Assembly (NCBI RefSeq): GCF_003987015.1
Contig: NZ_PIPQ01000002.1
Coordinates: forward strand, 186,001 to 250,000
From: Aliidiomarina taiwanensis
GTDB taxonomy: Bacteria; Pseudomonadota; Gammaproteobacteria; Enterobacterales; Alteromonadaceae
DNA: 64,000 nucleotides
Direction: 5' to 3'
This document shows, piece by piece, positions 1 through 9,012 of this stretch. Below the pieces are notes generated by a model. It worked only from the letters and a program-made list of their open reading frames with translations. It made no database searches and was not told the DNA's origin. How positions within the stretch are numbered: position 1 is the first letter of the stretch; the number at the start of each line of letters is the position of its first letter. The translations under genes and the position numbers were made by a program.

Positions 1-465
1 AATGCTTTCGTTCTGCGCTAAGCTTTGCACAAACTGCGTAAAGGCGGTTCGGCTTGCCGAATAGCGACACACCAAGGTGTCGGCAACCACAATAGCCCCC
101 GCATTAATAAAGGGGTTGCGGGGAATACCATGCTCCCATTCAAGCTGCATAATAGAATTGAAGGCTTGGCCGGAAGGCTCCATGCGGACCCGTTCCCACA
201 AGCTGTCGCCCATTCGTTCCATCGCCAAAGTAAGGCCAAACACTTTGGAGATACTTTGAATTGAAAAGGGGACATGGGCGTCGCCTGCAGTATGCACTTG
301 GCCGTCTAACTCCACGACGGCCAGCCCTAAGTAGTTTGGATCTACTTTAGCCAGTGCCGGAATGTAGTCTGCCACGGCGCCTTCATTGGGCAGTGCGCGG
401 GCTTGGGCGACCACGTCTTTGAGTAGTTCGCCCGTATGCTTGGGAGGTAAAGGTATGCCTTCCAT
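1..465 (-). CDS. glsA: Glutaminase (5' part, cut by window edge)
   Basis: Serine-dependent beta-lactamase-fold glutaminase that hydrolyses glutamine to glutamate and ammonia. The first 155 codons are present; the family is about 305 residues, so roughly half is missing beyond position 1. Visible family features are the ADYIPALAKVD segment near residue 32, AGDAHVPFSIQSISK with the catalytic Ser71-x-x-Lys74 dyad, EPSGQAFNS, and GIPRNPFINAGA. The ATG (463-465) shares one base with the uvrA stop codon (TAATG), so it is probably translationally coupled to uvrA and transcribed with it. No uvrA-related function is implied. Identity is secure from the motifs; the 3' half cannot be judged. Confidence 0.9.
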   Translation of the reverse strand, partial: MEGIPLPPKHTGELLKDVVAQARALPNEGAVADYIPALAKVDPNYLGLAVVELDGQVHTAGDAHVPFSIQSISKVFGLTLAMERMGDSLWERVRMEPSGQAFNSIMQLEWEHGIPRNPFINAGAIVVADTLVCRYSASRTAFTQFVQSLAQNESI

Positions 466-3299
466 TACCTTGCCTTAGCCAACAGTGGTTTTAAAAAGCG
501 GGCCGTGTACGAGCCAGGGTGCTCGCTGACGTGCTCTGGACTGCCTTCCACCAGTATTTCACCGCCACCGCTGCCACCTTCAGGGCCGAGATCGATAATC
601 CAGTCGGCGGTTTTAATCACGTCCAAGTTGTGCTCAATAATAACGATGGTGTTGCCATGGTCCCGCAGTCTGTGCAGTACGGCTAGCAGCTGTTGTATGT
701 CATGGAAGTGCAGCCCTGTGGTGGGCTCGTCCAGAATGTACAGGGTTTTGCCCGTGTCCCGCTTGGACAGCTCACGTGCAAGTTTCACCCGCTGGGCTTC
801 ACCACCCGATAAGGTGGTGGCCGACTGACCTAAGCGAATGTAAGAAAGCCCAACGTCCATCAGGGTTTGTAGCTTGCGGGCAATGGCCGGCACGGCGTCA
901 AAAAATTCACGAGCGTCTTCCACAGTTAAGTCGAGCACTTCGTCGATGGTTTTGTTCTTGTAGAGAATCTCTAAGGTTTCGCGGTTATAACGTTTGCCTT
1001 TACACACATCACAAGGCACATACACATCTGGTAAGAAGTGCATTTCAACTTTTATTAAACCGTCGCCTTGGCAAGGCTCACAGCGCCCACCTTTCACGTT
1101 AAAGCTGAATCGGCCGGGCTTATATCCCCGTGCACGCGCTTCAGGTACACCAGAAAACAATTCCCGAATGGGAGTGAAAATACCTGTGTAGGTGGCCGGG
1201 TTGGAACGCGGCGTGCGCCCAATGGGGCTTTGGTCAATGTCTACCACTTTGTCGAGGTGCTCTAGCCCGCGAATGGCTGTATAGGGCGCTACGTTGTCGT
1301 GGGTGGCTTTGTTCAGTTCCTTTTGTGCCAGAGGCCACAAGGTGTTGTTAATTAATGTGGACTTACCCGAGCCGGAAACGCCGGTCACACAGGTCATTAA
1401 GCCTGTAGGAATGCGCAAATTAACATGCTTGAGGTTGTTGCCTGAAGCGCCATCAATTTCCACCCAGTTCTCACCTGGCGCGTGGCGTTTTGGGGGCACC
1501 GCAATTTCTTTTTTACCGGACAGGTAGTCACCCGTGAGCGAGCCTGGCGTAGCAATAATGTCGTCCATGGTACCTTCTGCAACCACTTGGCCACCATGCA
1601 CACCTGCGCCTGGACCTATGTCGATTACGTGGTCGGCTGAACGAATGGCGTCTTCGTCGTGTTCAACCACAAGCACAGTATTACCTAAATCGCGCAAGTG
1701 GGTGAGGGTGCTTAGGAGGCGCTCGTTGTCCCGTTGGTGCAGGCCAATAGAGGGCTCGTCTAACACGTACATCACGCCCACTAAGCCAGCTCCGATTTGG
1801 CTGGCTAAGCGAATACGCTGGGCTTCACCGCCCGACAAGGTGTCGGCACTGCGGTTTAAGGTCAGGTAGTTTAAGCCGACGTTCACTAAGAACTGCAGCC
1901 GGTCGTTAATTTCTTTCAGAATTTTTTCAGCAATTTGCGCCCGCTGACCTTCTAAGGACAAACCTTGGAAGAAAGCCAGTGCATCGCCAATCGACAGTTC
2001 CACCACTTCGGGCAGTGTGGTGTCGGCCACAAACACATTACGTGGTTCCTGACGTAAGCGAGTACCCACACAACTACGGCACGACTTAGTAGCTAAGTAC
2101 TTGGCCAGCTCGTCGCGCACCGCAGTGGAGTCTGTTTCGTGGTAGCGGCGTTGCATGTTGGGCAAAATACCTTCAAAGGTATGCTTGCGGGTCACCGTAT
2201 CGCCCCGGTCGTTCACATAGGAAAAGGTCACTTCTTCAGTGCCACTGCCTTGCAGCACCACCTGCTGTATGTGTTCGTCGAGCTCTGCAAATGGCGTATT
2301 TAAGTCGAAGTTGTAGTGTTTCGACAAAGACAACAGCATTTGGTAGTAGTAAAAGTTACGCTTGTCCCAGCCTCGAATAGCGCCGCCGGAAAGGCTTAAC
2401 TCTGTGTTGCTCACTACCTTTGCTGCGTCGAAGTACTGTTCAACACCTAAGCCGTCACAGGTTTGGCAAGCACCCGCCGGGTTGTTAAAGGAAAACATTC
2501 GCGGCTCAAGCTCTTGCATGCTAAAGCCACACTGAGGGCAGGCAAAATTCGCAGAAAAAAGCAGCGGCTCTAAGTCGCTGTCTTCGTCCATAGGTGCCAC
2601 CATGGCGGTGCCTTCACTAAGCTCTAAGGCGGTTTCAAAAGACTCGGCTAAGCGCTGTTGAATGTCGGGGCGTACTTTTAAGCGGTCTACCACCACTTCA
2701 ATGTTGTGTTTTTTATGCAGTTCTAGTTTAGGTGGGTCGCTTAAGTCGCAGACATTGCCGTCGATACGCGCCCGTAAAAAGCCTTGGGCAGCCAAGTTTT
2801 CTAGGGTTTTCTGGTGCTCACCCTTACGACCAGAAACAACCGGTGCAAGCAGCATAATGCGACTACCTTCAGGCAGCGCCAGTACCTGGTCAACCATTTG
2901 GCTAATGGTTTGGGCAGCCAGTGTAATATGATGAGTTGGGCAGCGTGGTTCCCCCACCCGAGCAAACATCAAACGCAGGTAGTCGTATATTTCAGTAATA
3001 GTACCCACCGTTGAACGGGGGTTATGGGAGGTGGACTTTTGTTCAATAGAAATAGCAGGGGAAAGCCCGTCGATGCTGTCTACATCAGGCTTTTCCATTA
3101 AGCTTAGGAACTGCCGAGCGTAAGCAGAAAGAGACTCTACATAGCGGCGTTGCCCTTCTGCGTATAAGGTGTCGAAGGCAAGCGACGACTTGCCCGAGCC
3201 AGAAAGGCCGGTAATAACCACCAGTTTATCGCGCGGGATTTCAAGATTAACGTTTTTTAAGTTATGAGTGCGTGCACCCCGAATATCTATTGTCTTCAT
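465..3299 (-). CDS. uvrA: Excinuclease ABC subunit A
   Basis: ATPase of nucleotide excision repair that finds bulky DNA lesions with UvrB. The 944 residues match the family length (about 940). Visible features: first Walker [10 protein letters not shown] near residue 31, zinc-binding Cys pairs (CPQC and CQTC near residues 250-280; CEPC and CDVC in the C-terminal half), second Walker [10 protein letters not shown], two ABC signatures LSGGEAQR, and two Walker B motifs ending in LDEPS and LDEPT. The frame is open 37 codons further upstream, but I chose the ATG at 3299 because [17 protein letters not shown] aligns with the start of E. coli UvrA and AAGGA lies just upstream. It is divergent from the transporter gene; no clear LexA box was seen between them. 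Confidence 0.97.
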   Translation of the reverse strand: MKTIDIRGARTHNLKNVNLEIPRDKLVVITGLSGSGKSSLAFDTLYAEGQRRYVESLSAYARQFLSLMEKPDVDSIDGLSPAISIEQKSTSHNPRSTVGTITEIYDYLRLMFARVGEPRCPTHHITLAAQTISQMVDQVLALPEGSRIMLLAPVVSGRKGEHQKTLENLAAQGFLRARIDGNVCDLSDPPKLELHKKHNIEVVVDRLKVRPDIQQRLAESFETALELSEGTAMVAPMDEDSDLEPLLFSANFACPQCGFSMQELEPRMFSFNNPAGACQTCDGLGVEQYFDAAKVVSNTELSLSGGAIRGWDKRNFYYYQMLLSLSKHYNFDLNTPFAELDEHIQQVVLQGSGTEEVTFSYVNDRGDTVTRKHTFEGILPNMQRRYHETDSTAVRDELAKYLATKSCRSCVGTRLRQEPRNVFVADTTLPEVVELSIGDALAFFQGLSLEGQRAQIAEKILKEINDRLQFLVNVGLNYLTLNRSADTLSGGEAQRIRLASQIGAGLVGVMYVLDEPSIGLHQRDNERLLSTLTHLRDLGNTVLVVEHDEDAIRSADHVIDIGPGAGVHGGQVVAEGTMDDIIATPGSLTGDYLSGKKEIAVPPKRHAPGENWVEIDGASGNNLKHVNLRIPTGLMTCVTGVSGSGKSTLINNTLWPLAQKELNKATHDNVAPYTAIRGLEHLDKVVDIDQSPIGRTPRSNPATYTGIFTPIRELFSGVPEARARGYKPGRFSFNVKGGRCEPCQGDGLIKVEMHFLPDVYVPCDVCKGKRYNRETLEILYKNKTIDEVLDLTVEDAREFFDAVPAIARKLQTLMDVGLSYIRLGQSATTLSGGEAQRVKLARELSKRDTGKTLYILDEPTTGLHFHDIQQLLAVLHRLRDHGNTIVIIEHNLDVIKTADWIIDLGPEGGSGGGEILVEGSPEHVSEHPGSYTARFLKPLLAKAR

Positions 3300-3451
3300 G
3301 CTGTCCTTCATTAACACTGGCGCCGAATGTGATCGCCTATTATCGCATAAAAAGTTAGCAACCACGATGCCTAGCTGTTGCTTACTGTAACCGGCTTTTT
3401 CTGATAGCATAGCTGCCTTTCAATGGTACGTTTTTGGCCTTTATAGAGCTT

Positions 3452-4828
3452 ATGCAGTCATCAAAATTAAACCCTACTGAGAAAAAAGCAGCCGTGTCTT
3501 TGGCTGCCATATTTAGCTTACGTATGCTTGGCCTGTTTTTGATCATGCCGGTATTGGCTATTTATGGGCAAAGCTATCCAGACTACACGCCCCTGCTGGT
3601 GGGTATTGCTATTGGTGCCTACGGACTAACCCAGGCCATGCTACAAATACCCATGGGCATAGCCTCCGACCGTTGGGGCCGTAAGCCCATTATTTTAGGT
3701 GGCTTAGCCATTTTTGCTTTAGGTAGCGTGGTTGCCGCGCTGGCAGACACTTTAGCCTGGGTCATTGTGGGGCGTGTTTTACAAGGCGCAGGCGCCATTG
3801 CTGGAGCCATTTTAGCCTTAGCTGCCGACAGCGCGCGAGAAGAGCAGCGACCGAAGGTAATGGCCAGCATAGGTATGGGGATTGCCCTTAGCTTTGTGGT
3901 GGCCCTCATTGTGGCCCCGTTACTTGGCGCTGTGGTGGGTGTTTCAGGGTTGTTCTGGCTAACCGCAGCACTGACCTTAGCGTCGATGGTTGCGTTTGTT
4001 ACCGTGCTTCCTGTGCCACAGCAGCGGGTACCTTCCCGCGATATTTTGCCCGTACCCAAAGAATTAAAGCGCTTATTTAAAAACAGCCAATTACAGCGGC
4101 TGAATTCGGGCGTGTTGGTGCTGCACCTGGTATTGACGGCCTTGTTTGTTACGCTACCAAGTCAGTTGGTTGAGGTAGGCCTGGCTGCAAAAAATCATAG
4201 CTGGTTGTATTTGCCAACCCTACTGCTTTCGTTTGCCGTTATGGTGCCCATGATGTTAAGGGCTATACGTCACGACAAAGTGATTGGTGGTTTACGCACC
4301 GCTACTTTAATGATTGTCAGCGCGCTGGTGGTTATTGCGGTATTTTCTCAGCATTTAGCTAGTTTTGTGCTGGCCGTTTGGCTGTTTTTTATTGGCTTTA
4401 ATTACTTGGAAGCAAACTTACCCGCGCTACTGAGTCAGCACGCCCCCGCTGGTAATAAAGGCTCAGCCAGTGGTATTTACACCACGTTTCAGTTTTTCGG
4501 CGCCTTTTTAGGAGGTGTGTTAGGCGGCACTATTGCTCAGTTTTGGGGCGCACATGCCGTTATGATTTTTTGCATTGTACTGCTACTATGTTGGTTAGCT
4601 TTTACGGTGGGCATGCAAAAAGTTTCTAGTGGTACACGGGTTACTTTACAGCTAGGCTCCTTGAGCGTGGCTGCAGCGGGCGAACTAGCCACTGCACTGA
4701 GCCAACAGCCAGGCGTCGATGAGGCTGTAGTCATTGCAGAAGAGCAAACGGCGTATTTGAAAGTGAATAAGCAAAGCTATAAGGCCGATGAGATTTCAGC
4801 GCTTATTGCAACGTATGAAAAGAAATAA
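3452..4828 (+). CDS. MFS transporter of the YajR type
   Basis: Inner-membrane major facilitator with about 12 transmembrane segments; substrate unknown. The N-terminal half has the MFS motif A region DRWGRKP (loop 2-3) and the ALRMLGLF-like start typical of the YajR group (SLRMLGLFLIMPVL). The last 60 or so residues after the final helix form a soluble tail (TRVTLQLGSLSV to IATYEKK) corresponding in position to the ferredoxin-like YAM domain of E. coli YajR; total 458 residues against 454. The frame extends to a TTG at 3434, but the ATG at 3452 gives the usual N-terminus; neither start has a strong ribosome site. It lies 12 bases before ssb and separates uvrA from ssb. Confidence 0.88.
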   Translation: MQSSKLNPTEKKAAVSLAAIFSLRMLGLFLIMPVLAIYGQSYPDYTPLLVGIAIGAYGLTQAMLQIPMGIASDRWGRKPIILGGLAIFALGSVVAALADTLAWVIVGRVLQGAGAIAGAILALAADSAREEQRPKVMASIGMGIALSFVVALIVAPLLGAVVGVSGLFWLTAALTLASMVAFVTVLPVPQQRVPSRDILPVPKELKRLFKNSQLQRLNSGVLVLHLVLTALFVTLPSQLVEVGLAAKNHSWLYLPTLLLSFAVMVPMMLRAIRHDKVIGGLRTATLMIVSALVVIAVFSQHLASFVLAVWLFFIGFNYLEANLPALLSQHAPAGNKGSASGIYTTFQFFGAFLGGVLGGTIAQFWGAHAVMIFCIVLLLCWLAFTVGMQKVSSGTRVTLQLGSLSVAAAGELATALSQQPGVDEAVVIAEEQTAYLKVNKQSYKADEISALIATYEKK

Positions 4829-4840
4829 CAGGAGAACAGA

Positions 4841-5422
4841 ATGTCGCGCGGAATAAACAAAGTTATTTTAATTGGCAACCTTGGGGCAGACCCCGAGATG
4901 CGCTATACCCAAAACAGTACAGCTATCGCCAATTTAAGCATAGCGACAAGTGAGTCATGGAAAGACAGACAAACCGGTGAGCAGCGAGAGCAAACCGAAT
5001 GGCACCGTGTGGTGTGCTACCGCCGCTTAGCTGAAATTTGCGGTGAGTACTTAAAAAAGGGGTCGAAAGTATATATTGAAGGCAAATTGCAAACTCGTAA
5101 GTGGCAGGGGCAAGACGGCCAAGACCGCTACACCACAGAGATTGTTGCAAACGAAATGCAAATGCTAGACGGCCGCAGCGGTGGCGGTAACTTTGGTGGT
5201 CAGCAGGGTGGCTCAAGTAACTATGGCGGCGGCCAGCAAGGTGGGCAACAGGGCGGCTACGGTGGCGGCCAGCAGCAAGGCCAGCAAGGTGGTTATGGCC
5301 AAGCAGCAGCCCCTCAACAGGGTGGTTATGGTCAACCGGCAGCGCCACAGCAGCCAGCACCACAGCCAGCGCCAACCCCGACACCGCCACAAAGCGACTT
5401 CGACGACGACATTCCTTTTTAG
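4841..5422 (+). CDS. ssb: Single-stranded DNA-binding protein
   Basis: Coats single-stranded DNA in replication, recombination and repair. Residues 1 to about 110 form the OB fold (starts [19 protein letters not shown], with WHRVV and EGKLQTRKW). A long Gly/Gln-rich then Pro/Ala-rich linker (about 112-185, with repeated QQGGYG units) leads to the acidic tip DDDIPF that binds partner proteins. The 193 residues are longer than E. coli SSB (178) because of the linker. AGGAG lies 9 bases before the ATG. An intrinsic terminator follows at 5457-5486. Confidence 0.97.
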   Translation: MSRGINKVILIGNLGADPEMRYTQNSTAIANLSIATSESWKDRQTGEQREQTEWHRVVCYRRLAEICGEYLKKGSKVYIEGKLQTRKWQGQDGQDRYTTEIVANEMQMLDGRSGGGNFGGQQGGSSNYGGGQQGGQQGGYGGGQQQGQQGGYGQAAAPQQGGYGQPAAPQQPAPQPAPTPTPPQSDFDDDIPF

Positions 5423-5456
5423 CCCTGATAAACATACACTCAGATGTTTATTTAAC

Positions 5457-5486
5457 AGCCCTCACCCTTACCGGTGGGGGCTTTTG
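5457..5486 (+). terminator. Intrinsic terminator after ssb
   Basis: Ten-pair stem AGCCCTCACC / GGTGGGGGCT with one G-U pair, six-base loop CTTACC, followed by TTTT. It ends the (yajR)-ssb transcript 35 bases after the ssb stop. Confidence 0.8.
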
Positions 5487-5617
5487 CATTTAGAAAGGCT
5501 GACGCAAGGAAATATGACCTGCATCAAAGAAAATGCGAAAAATGTTACGTATGTTCCCAGAGAGGTATTGCATGTGCTAAATTAATTATACTTGAGGTTA
5601 ACGAACAGTGAGGTTTA

Positions 5618-6571
5618 ATGCGGTATTTACTAGCATTATGTGCCGTTGTCGGTGTGAGTATGATTGTAATTATTATAGCGTGCACACCGCGGCAAGAACC
5701 GCTGAATATAGCTGTAAATCCATATTTAGGATTTCAGCCCTTTTTTGTTGCTTCCACGGCACTTCAGTGTCCAGACTGCCCAGAAAGTAGTGATTACATA
5801 GGAGGCAGATCTTTCTCGATTAATTTAGTGACTTCTATGAATGTGGTGAACAACCTGTTTTATGCTGGAGAGCTAGATGCATCCTTTATGTCCTTAGAAG
5901 AAGCGCTTGAGCTATATGCCCATACCCAAGGGGGCGTGTGTATTGCGAAGGTACTTGGTCCCGCCACAGGGACACGCGCCATTATGATGCGTGCGGGCGA
6001 GCAGAAACAGCCTGCTTTTTTGGGTTATGAACAGTCCCCTTTTAATGCCTTTTTATTGGCAGAAGCTGTACCCGCCTTGAATTGGCAACCTGGTCAAACA
6101 CACTTTCACTTTATTAGTTTAACCAAACACCCGCAGGCGCTACTTTCCGGTGAGGTAGACGCAGTGCTGGCTATTGAGCCCTATTTGTCGCAGTTGAAGT
6201 CTAATGGTGCAGTTGTGGTTTTTGATGATAAGTCCCTCAGCACTGAAACATACGATGTGTTTGTGGTTACCAAGTCAGCTTATGAAGTACATGAAGAGCT
6301 TATAAATTGGCTTGCTACAGACTACTGGGACAGTGGTGTAAAGGCATTGAATTCAGGTGGTGCTGACGTTGTGAAAGCAGTTGAAGCCAACGCCGGAGTG
6401 GCGGAATTAGACTTGGCTTCAGCGGTACAAAGTGTCCCTTATTTGACCCTACAGCAACCCAGCGTCCCTTATCCGGAGTTAAGTGACTTAATTGCAGAGG
6501 CGCTACCTCGTATTACACAGGCTCAGCCAGCCTTGACTTTAGGTGCATGTAAAGATGTGGTGAAACGATAA
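5618..6571 (+). CDS. Lipoprotein solute-binding protein of the NMT1/THI5-like type
   Basis: Predicted periplasmic binding lipoprotein of 317 residues. A hydrophobic leader ends in a lipobox-like IIAC with lipidated Cys22. The mature part resembles the TauA/NMT1/THI5 binding-protein fold: PLNIAVNPYLGFQPFFVA at the start, a SMNVVNNLFYAGELDASF segment typical of ligand-pocket strands, and LLSGEVDAVLAIEPYLSQL in the second lobe. A CPDC pair near residue 50 could bind metal or form a disulfide. No ABC permease or ATPase follows; instead its stop overlaps the start of a membrane PAS-GGDEF-EAL gene, so I infer that it senses a ligand for that protein rather than importing it. GAGG precedes the ATG. 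Ligand unknown. Confidence 0.75.
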   Translation: MRYLLALCAVVGVSMIVIIIACTPRQEPLNIAVNPYLGFQPFFVASTALQCPDCPESSDYIGGRSFSINLVTSMNVVNNLFYAGELDASFMSLEEALELYAHTQGGVCIAKVLGPATGTRAIMMRAGEQKQPAFLGYEQSPFNAFLLAEAVPALNWQPGQTHFHFISLTKHPQALLSGEVDAVLAIEPYLSQLKSNGAVVVFDDKSLSTETYDVFVVTKSAYEVHEELINWLATDYWDSGVKALNSGGADVVKAVEANAGVAELDLASAVQSVPYLTLQQPSVPYPELSDLIAEALPRITQAQPALTLGACKDVVKR

Positions 6572-9012
6572 TGCAAGGCTGCCGCTTTAATTCGAAAAGC
6601 TTACTCAACCAAATTGTGGCCATTGTACTGCTTCTGGGTAGTGCCACCATTATGATGTCAGCCTTGTACTTAACTCACGAACAAGTTGAAAGCTCCCATG
6701 AACATATAAAACGCGAACTGCAAACCTTAATGGGGTTAACCCAAGGAGCAATGAATCGGTCGTTTCGCTATCAGAAGATTCCTGCTGTTGAAGAGATTAT
6801 TTCTGAGCTAAAAGCGCATCGCCGTGTTAAGGAAGCCGCATTATTTACTCAGGCAGGGGAGCAAAGGGTCAATGTACTGGGTGAAGCGCAAGTGAAGTCG
6901 CTGACTTCCATGTTCCCACAGAGCAGCGAGGAGGTATTCTTAGCGAGTATTCAGCAGCAAAATTTAAAAATACAACATGTCACCAAAACCGACAGTTACT
7001 TGGCTTATATTCCTATTAAAACAGTGCCCGACGCCCTCGCTGAGCCGGAATATCAGGTGTTTGTTGTGGAGTATATGCTACCAATAACGTGGGCGGATGC
7101 TTTCGTATATAAGCTTCCGCTTATCGGGGGGTGGGCGTTTATTCTGTTACTCATCCTAACGATATCAATAGCGTACCTAAACCATCGTGTGGTGCAGCCA
7201 GCACAAGCGTTGGTGCGAAATATAACCAGAGCGGTGCACCATCAACTAGACCAATTAGAAAGCGTACGAGGCGCCTCTGAGTTGACGGAAATCAACCAGG
7301 CCTTGAATAGTATGCTGGCTGAACGCAATGCCAACGAAGAGCGGCTCATAAAACTTTCGACAGCCATTGAGCAAAGCAGTGAAGGCGTGGTGATAACCGA
7401 CCACCAAGCCCGCATTGAATATGTGAACCAGTCGATGGTGAACAATACTGGCTATAGCCGCGAACAACTGATTGGCAGCGACCCAAAAATATTGAGCTCT
7501 GGCAAAACCCCACGCAGTACCTTTACAGCCTTATGGGCACGATTAAATGAAGGGAAAAGCTGGACCGGTGAGTTGTATAATAAGCGAGCCGATGGCAGTG
7601 AGTTTGTGGAGCTACAAACCATTACACCTTTGAAAAACAGTGCGGGTGAGGTGACCCACTTTGTTGGGGTGCGCCAAGACATTACCGAGCAAAAAGCTAT
7701 ACAAGAGCGGCTGCACTTTTTAGCGTATAACGACAGTTTAACGCATTTACCTAACCGCACCAGCACCATGGAGAGACTGCAAAGGTATATTGATGGAGCG
7801 CACGCAAGGGGAGCCTATGGGGCGGTATTATTAATTAACATTGACCGCTTTAAGGTCATAAACGACGCCCGCGGCTTTCAATTTGGCAATGAAGTTATTA
7901 CTAAATTAAGCATGCGTCTGCGCAAATTAAAGTCGTCCGGTATTCGGCTTTCGCATTTTGGGGCTGACACATTCTGCTTCATTATGAAGCCAGAGCGTAT
8001 GGAAAAGCAGGATATGCGCGCGAAAGCGCTGGTCTTGGCAGAAGATGTTTTAAATTTGTGTAGCAAACCTATATGCATAGAAGAGCAAGACGTGTCTATT
8101 ACCGTAAGTATTGGTATTCGGTTGCTTGACAGTACAGAAACGCCAGAAGGATTACTGCGCTCTGCTGAAACGGCACTGCATACGGCGAAAGACCTAGGCG
8201 GTAATCAAATTTTTAATTATCGCCACGAAGACGGTCGGCGGGCGGAGTATATTTTCCTGATAGAGCATGAGCTGCGCGAAGCGTTACGAGAGGAACAGCT
8301 TGAGTGCTATTTACAGGCTCAGGTAGATGAAACAGGTGCCTTAGCAGGAGCGGAAACCCTGGTGCGCTGGCATCATCCTGTACGCGGTTTAGTTTCGCCG
8401 GGGGACTTTATTCCTGTGGCAGAACGTTCCGACTTGATTAAGCAGCTCGACATGTGGGTCTTGGAAAGGTCTCTTGAATTCCTTTCTGGTTGGCAGCAAC
8501 AGCAACGAGATTTGACCATTGCGGTGAATATCAGCCCACGCACGTTACGGAGTAAACATTTTGTGACTGAGGTGCTTACTGCTATTGAGCGAGCAGGAGC
8601 AAACTCCTGTGGCTTGGTATTGGAGATTACCGAAGGGCTCGTGGTGGAAGACTTAAGCGGTAGTATTGAAAAAATGAAAGCGCTGCAAACTCACGGCGTC
8701 CAGTTCTCCATTGACGACTTTGGCACCGGGTATTCGTCGTTAACTTACATTCGAGAACTACCTGCACAAGAGCTAAAAATAGACCAAAGCTTCATTCGTG
8801 GAGTGCCGGAAAGTAAAGCTGATATTGCCATGATAGAAAGCATTTTAACGGTGGCGAAGAATTTGCGTATACGAGTGCTAGCGGAAGGTATTGAAACAGC
8901 AGAGCAGGCGGAGTTTTGTAAGCAGCGGAATATGTGGGGGCAAGGGTATTACTATGATAAGCCAAAGCCTCACGCCGACTGGTGTGAAGCTTGGCTGTCT
9001 CACGAGGGCTAA
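6571..9012 (+). CDS. Membrane PAS-GGDEF-EAL protein, probable c-di-GMP phosphodiesterase
   Basis: An 813-residue inner-membrane signalling protein. Order: TM helix (about 12-34), periplasmic sensor region (35-185), second TM (about 190-210), linker/HAMP-like region, PAS (about 260-375), GGDEF (about 387-545), EAL (about 570-810). The GGDEF signature is GADTF (464-468), so cyclase activity is unlikely. The EAL signature is ETL (595-597), but the rest of the active site looks intact: AVNISP, LEITE, IDDFGTGYSS (D715, D716), LKIDQSF, AEGIE and QGYYYDKP. I infer phosphodiesterase activity, possibly tuned by the degenerate GGDEF. Its ATG overlaps the stop of the binding-protein gene, which suggests that protein docks on the periplasmic region, as NspS does with MbaA in Vibrio. 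Confidence 0.87.
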   Translation: MQGCRFNSKSLLNQIVAIVLLLGSATIMMSALYLTHEQVESSHEHIKRELQTLMGLTQGAMNRSFRYQKIPAVEEIISELKAHRRVKEAALFTQAGEQRVNVLGEAQVKSLTSMFPQSSEEVFLASIQQQNLKIQHVTKTDSYLAYIPIKTVPDALAEPEYQVFVVEYMLPITWADAFVYKLPLIGGWAFILLLILTISIAYLNHRVVQPAQALVRNITRAVHHQLDQLESVRGASELTEINQALNSMLAERNANEERLIKLSTAIEQSSEGVVITDHQARIEYVNQSMVNNTGYSREQLIGSDPKILSSGKTPRSTFTALWARLNEGKSWTGELYNKRADGSEFVELQTITPLKNSAGEVTHFVGVRQDITEQKAIQERLHFLAYNDSLTHLPNRTSTMERLQRYIDGAHARGAYGAVLLINIDRFKVINDARGFQFGNEVITKLSMRLRKLKSSGIRLSHFGADTFCFIMKPERMEKQDMRAKALVLAEDVLNLCSKPICIEEQDVSITVSIGIRLLDSTETPEGLLRSAETALHTAKDLGGNQIFNYRHEDGRRAEYIFLIEHELREALREEQLECYLQAQVDETGALAGAETLVRWHHPVRGLVSPGDFIPVAERSDLIKQLDMWVLERSLEFLSGWQQQQRDLTIAVNISPRTLRSKHFVTEVLTAIERAGANSCGLVLEITEGLVVEDLSGSIEKMKALQTHGVQFSIDDFGTGYSSLTYIRELPAQELKIDQSFIRGVPESKADIAMIESILTVAKNLRIRVLAEGIETAEQAEFCKQRNMWGQGYYYDKPKPHADWCEAWLSHEG

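Noticed and set aside
3300-3410. N-terminal extension of UvrA by 37 codons
   Set aside because: The extension has no family similarity, and the ATG at 3299 has a good ribosome site and aligns with the normal UvrA start.
3300-3451. LexA/SOS box upstream of uvrA
   Set aside because: Several CTG triplets occur, but none is paired with CAG at ten-base spacing.
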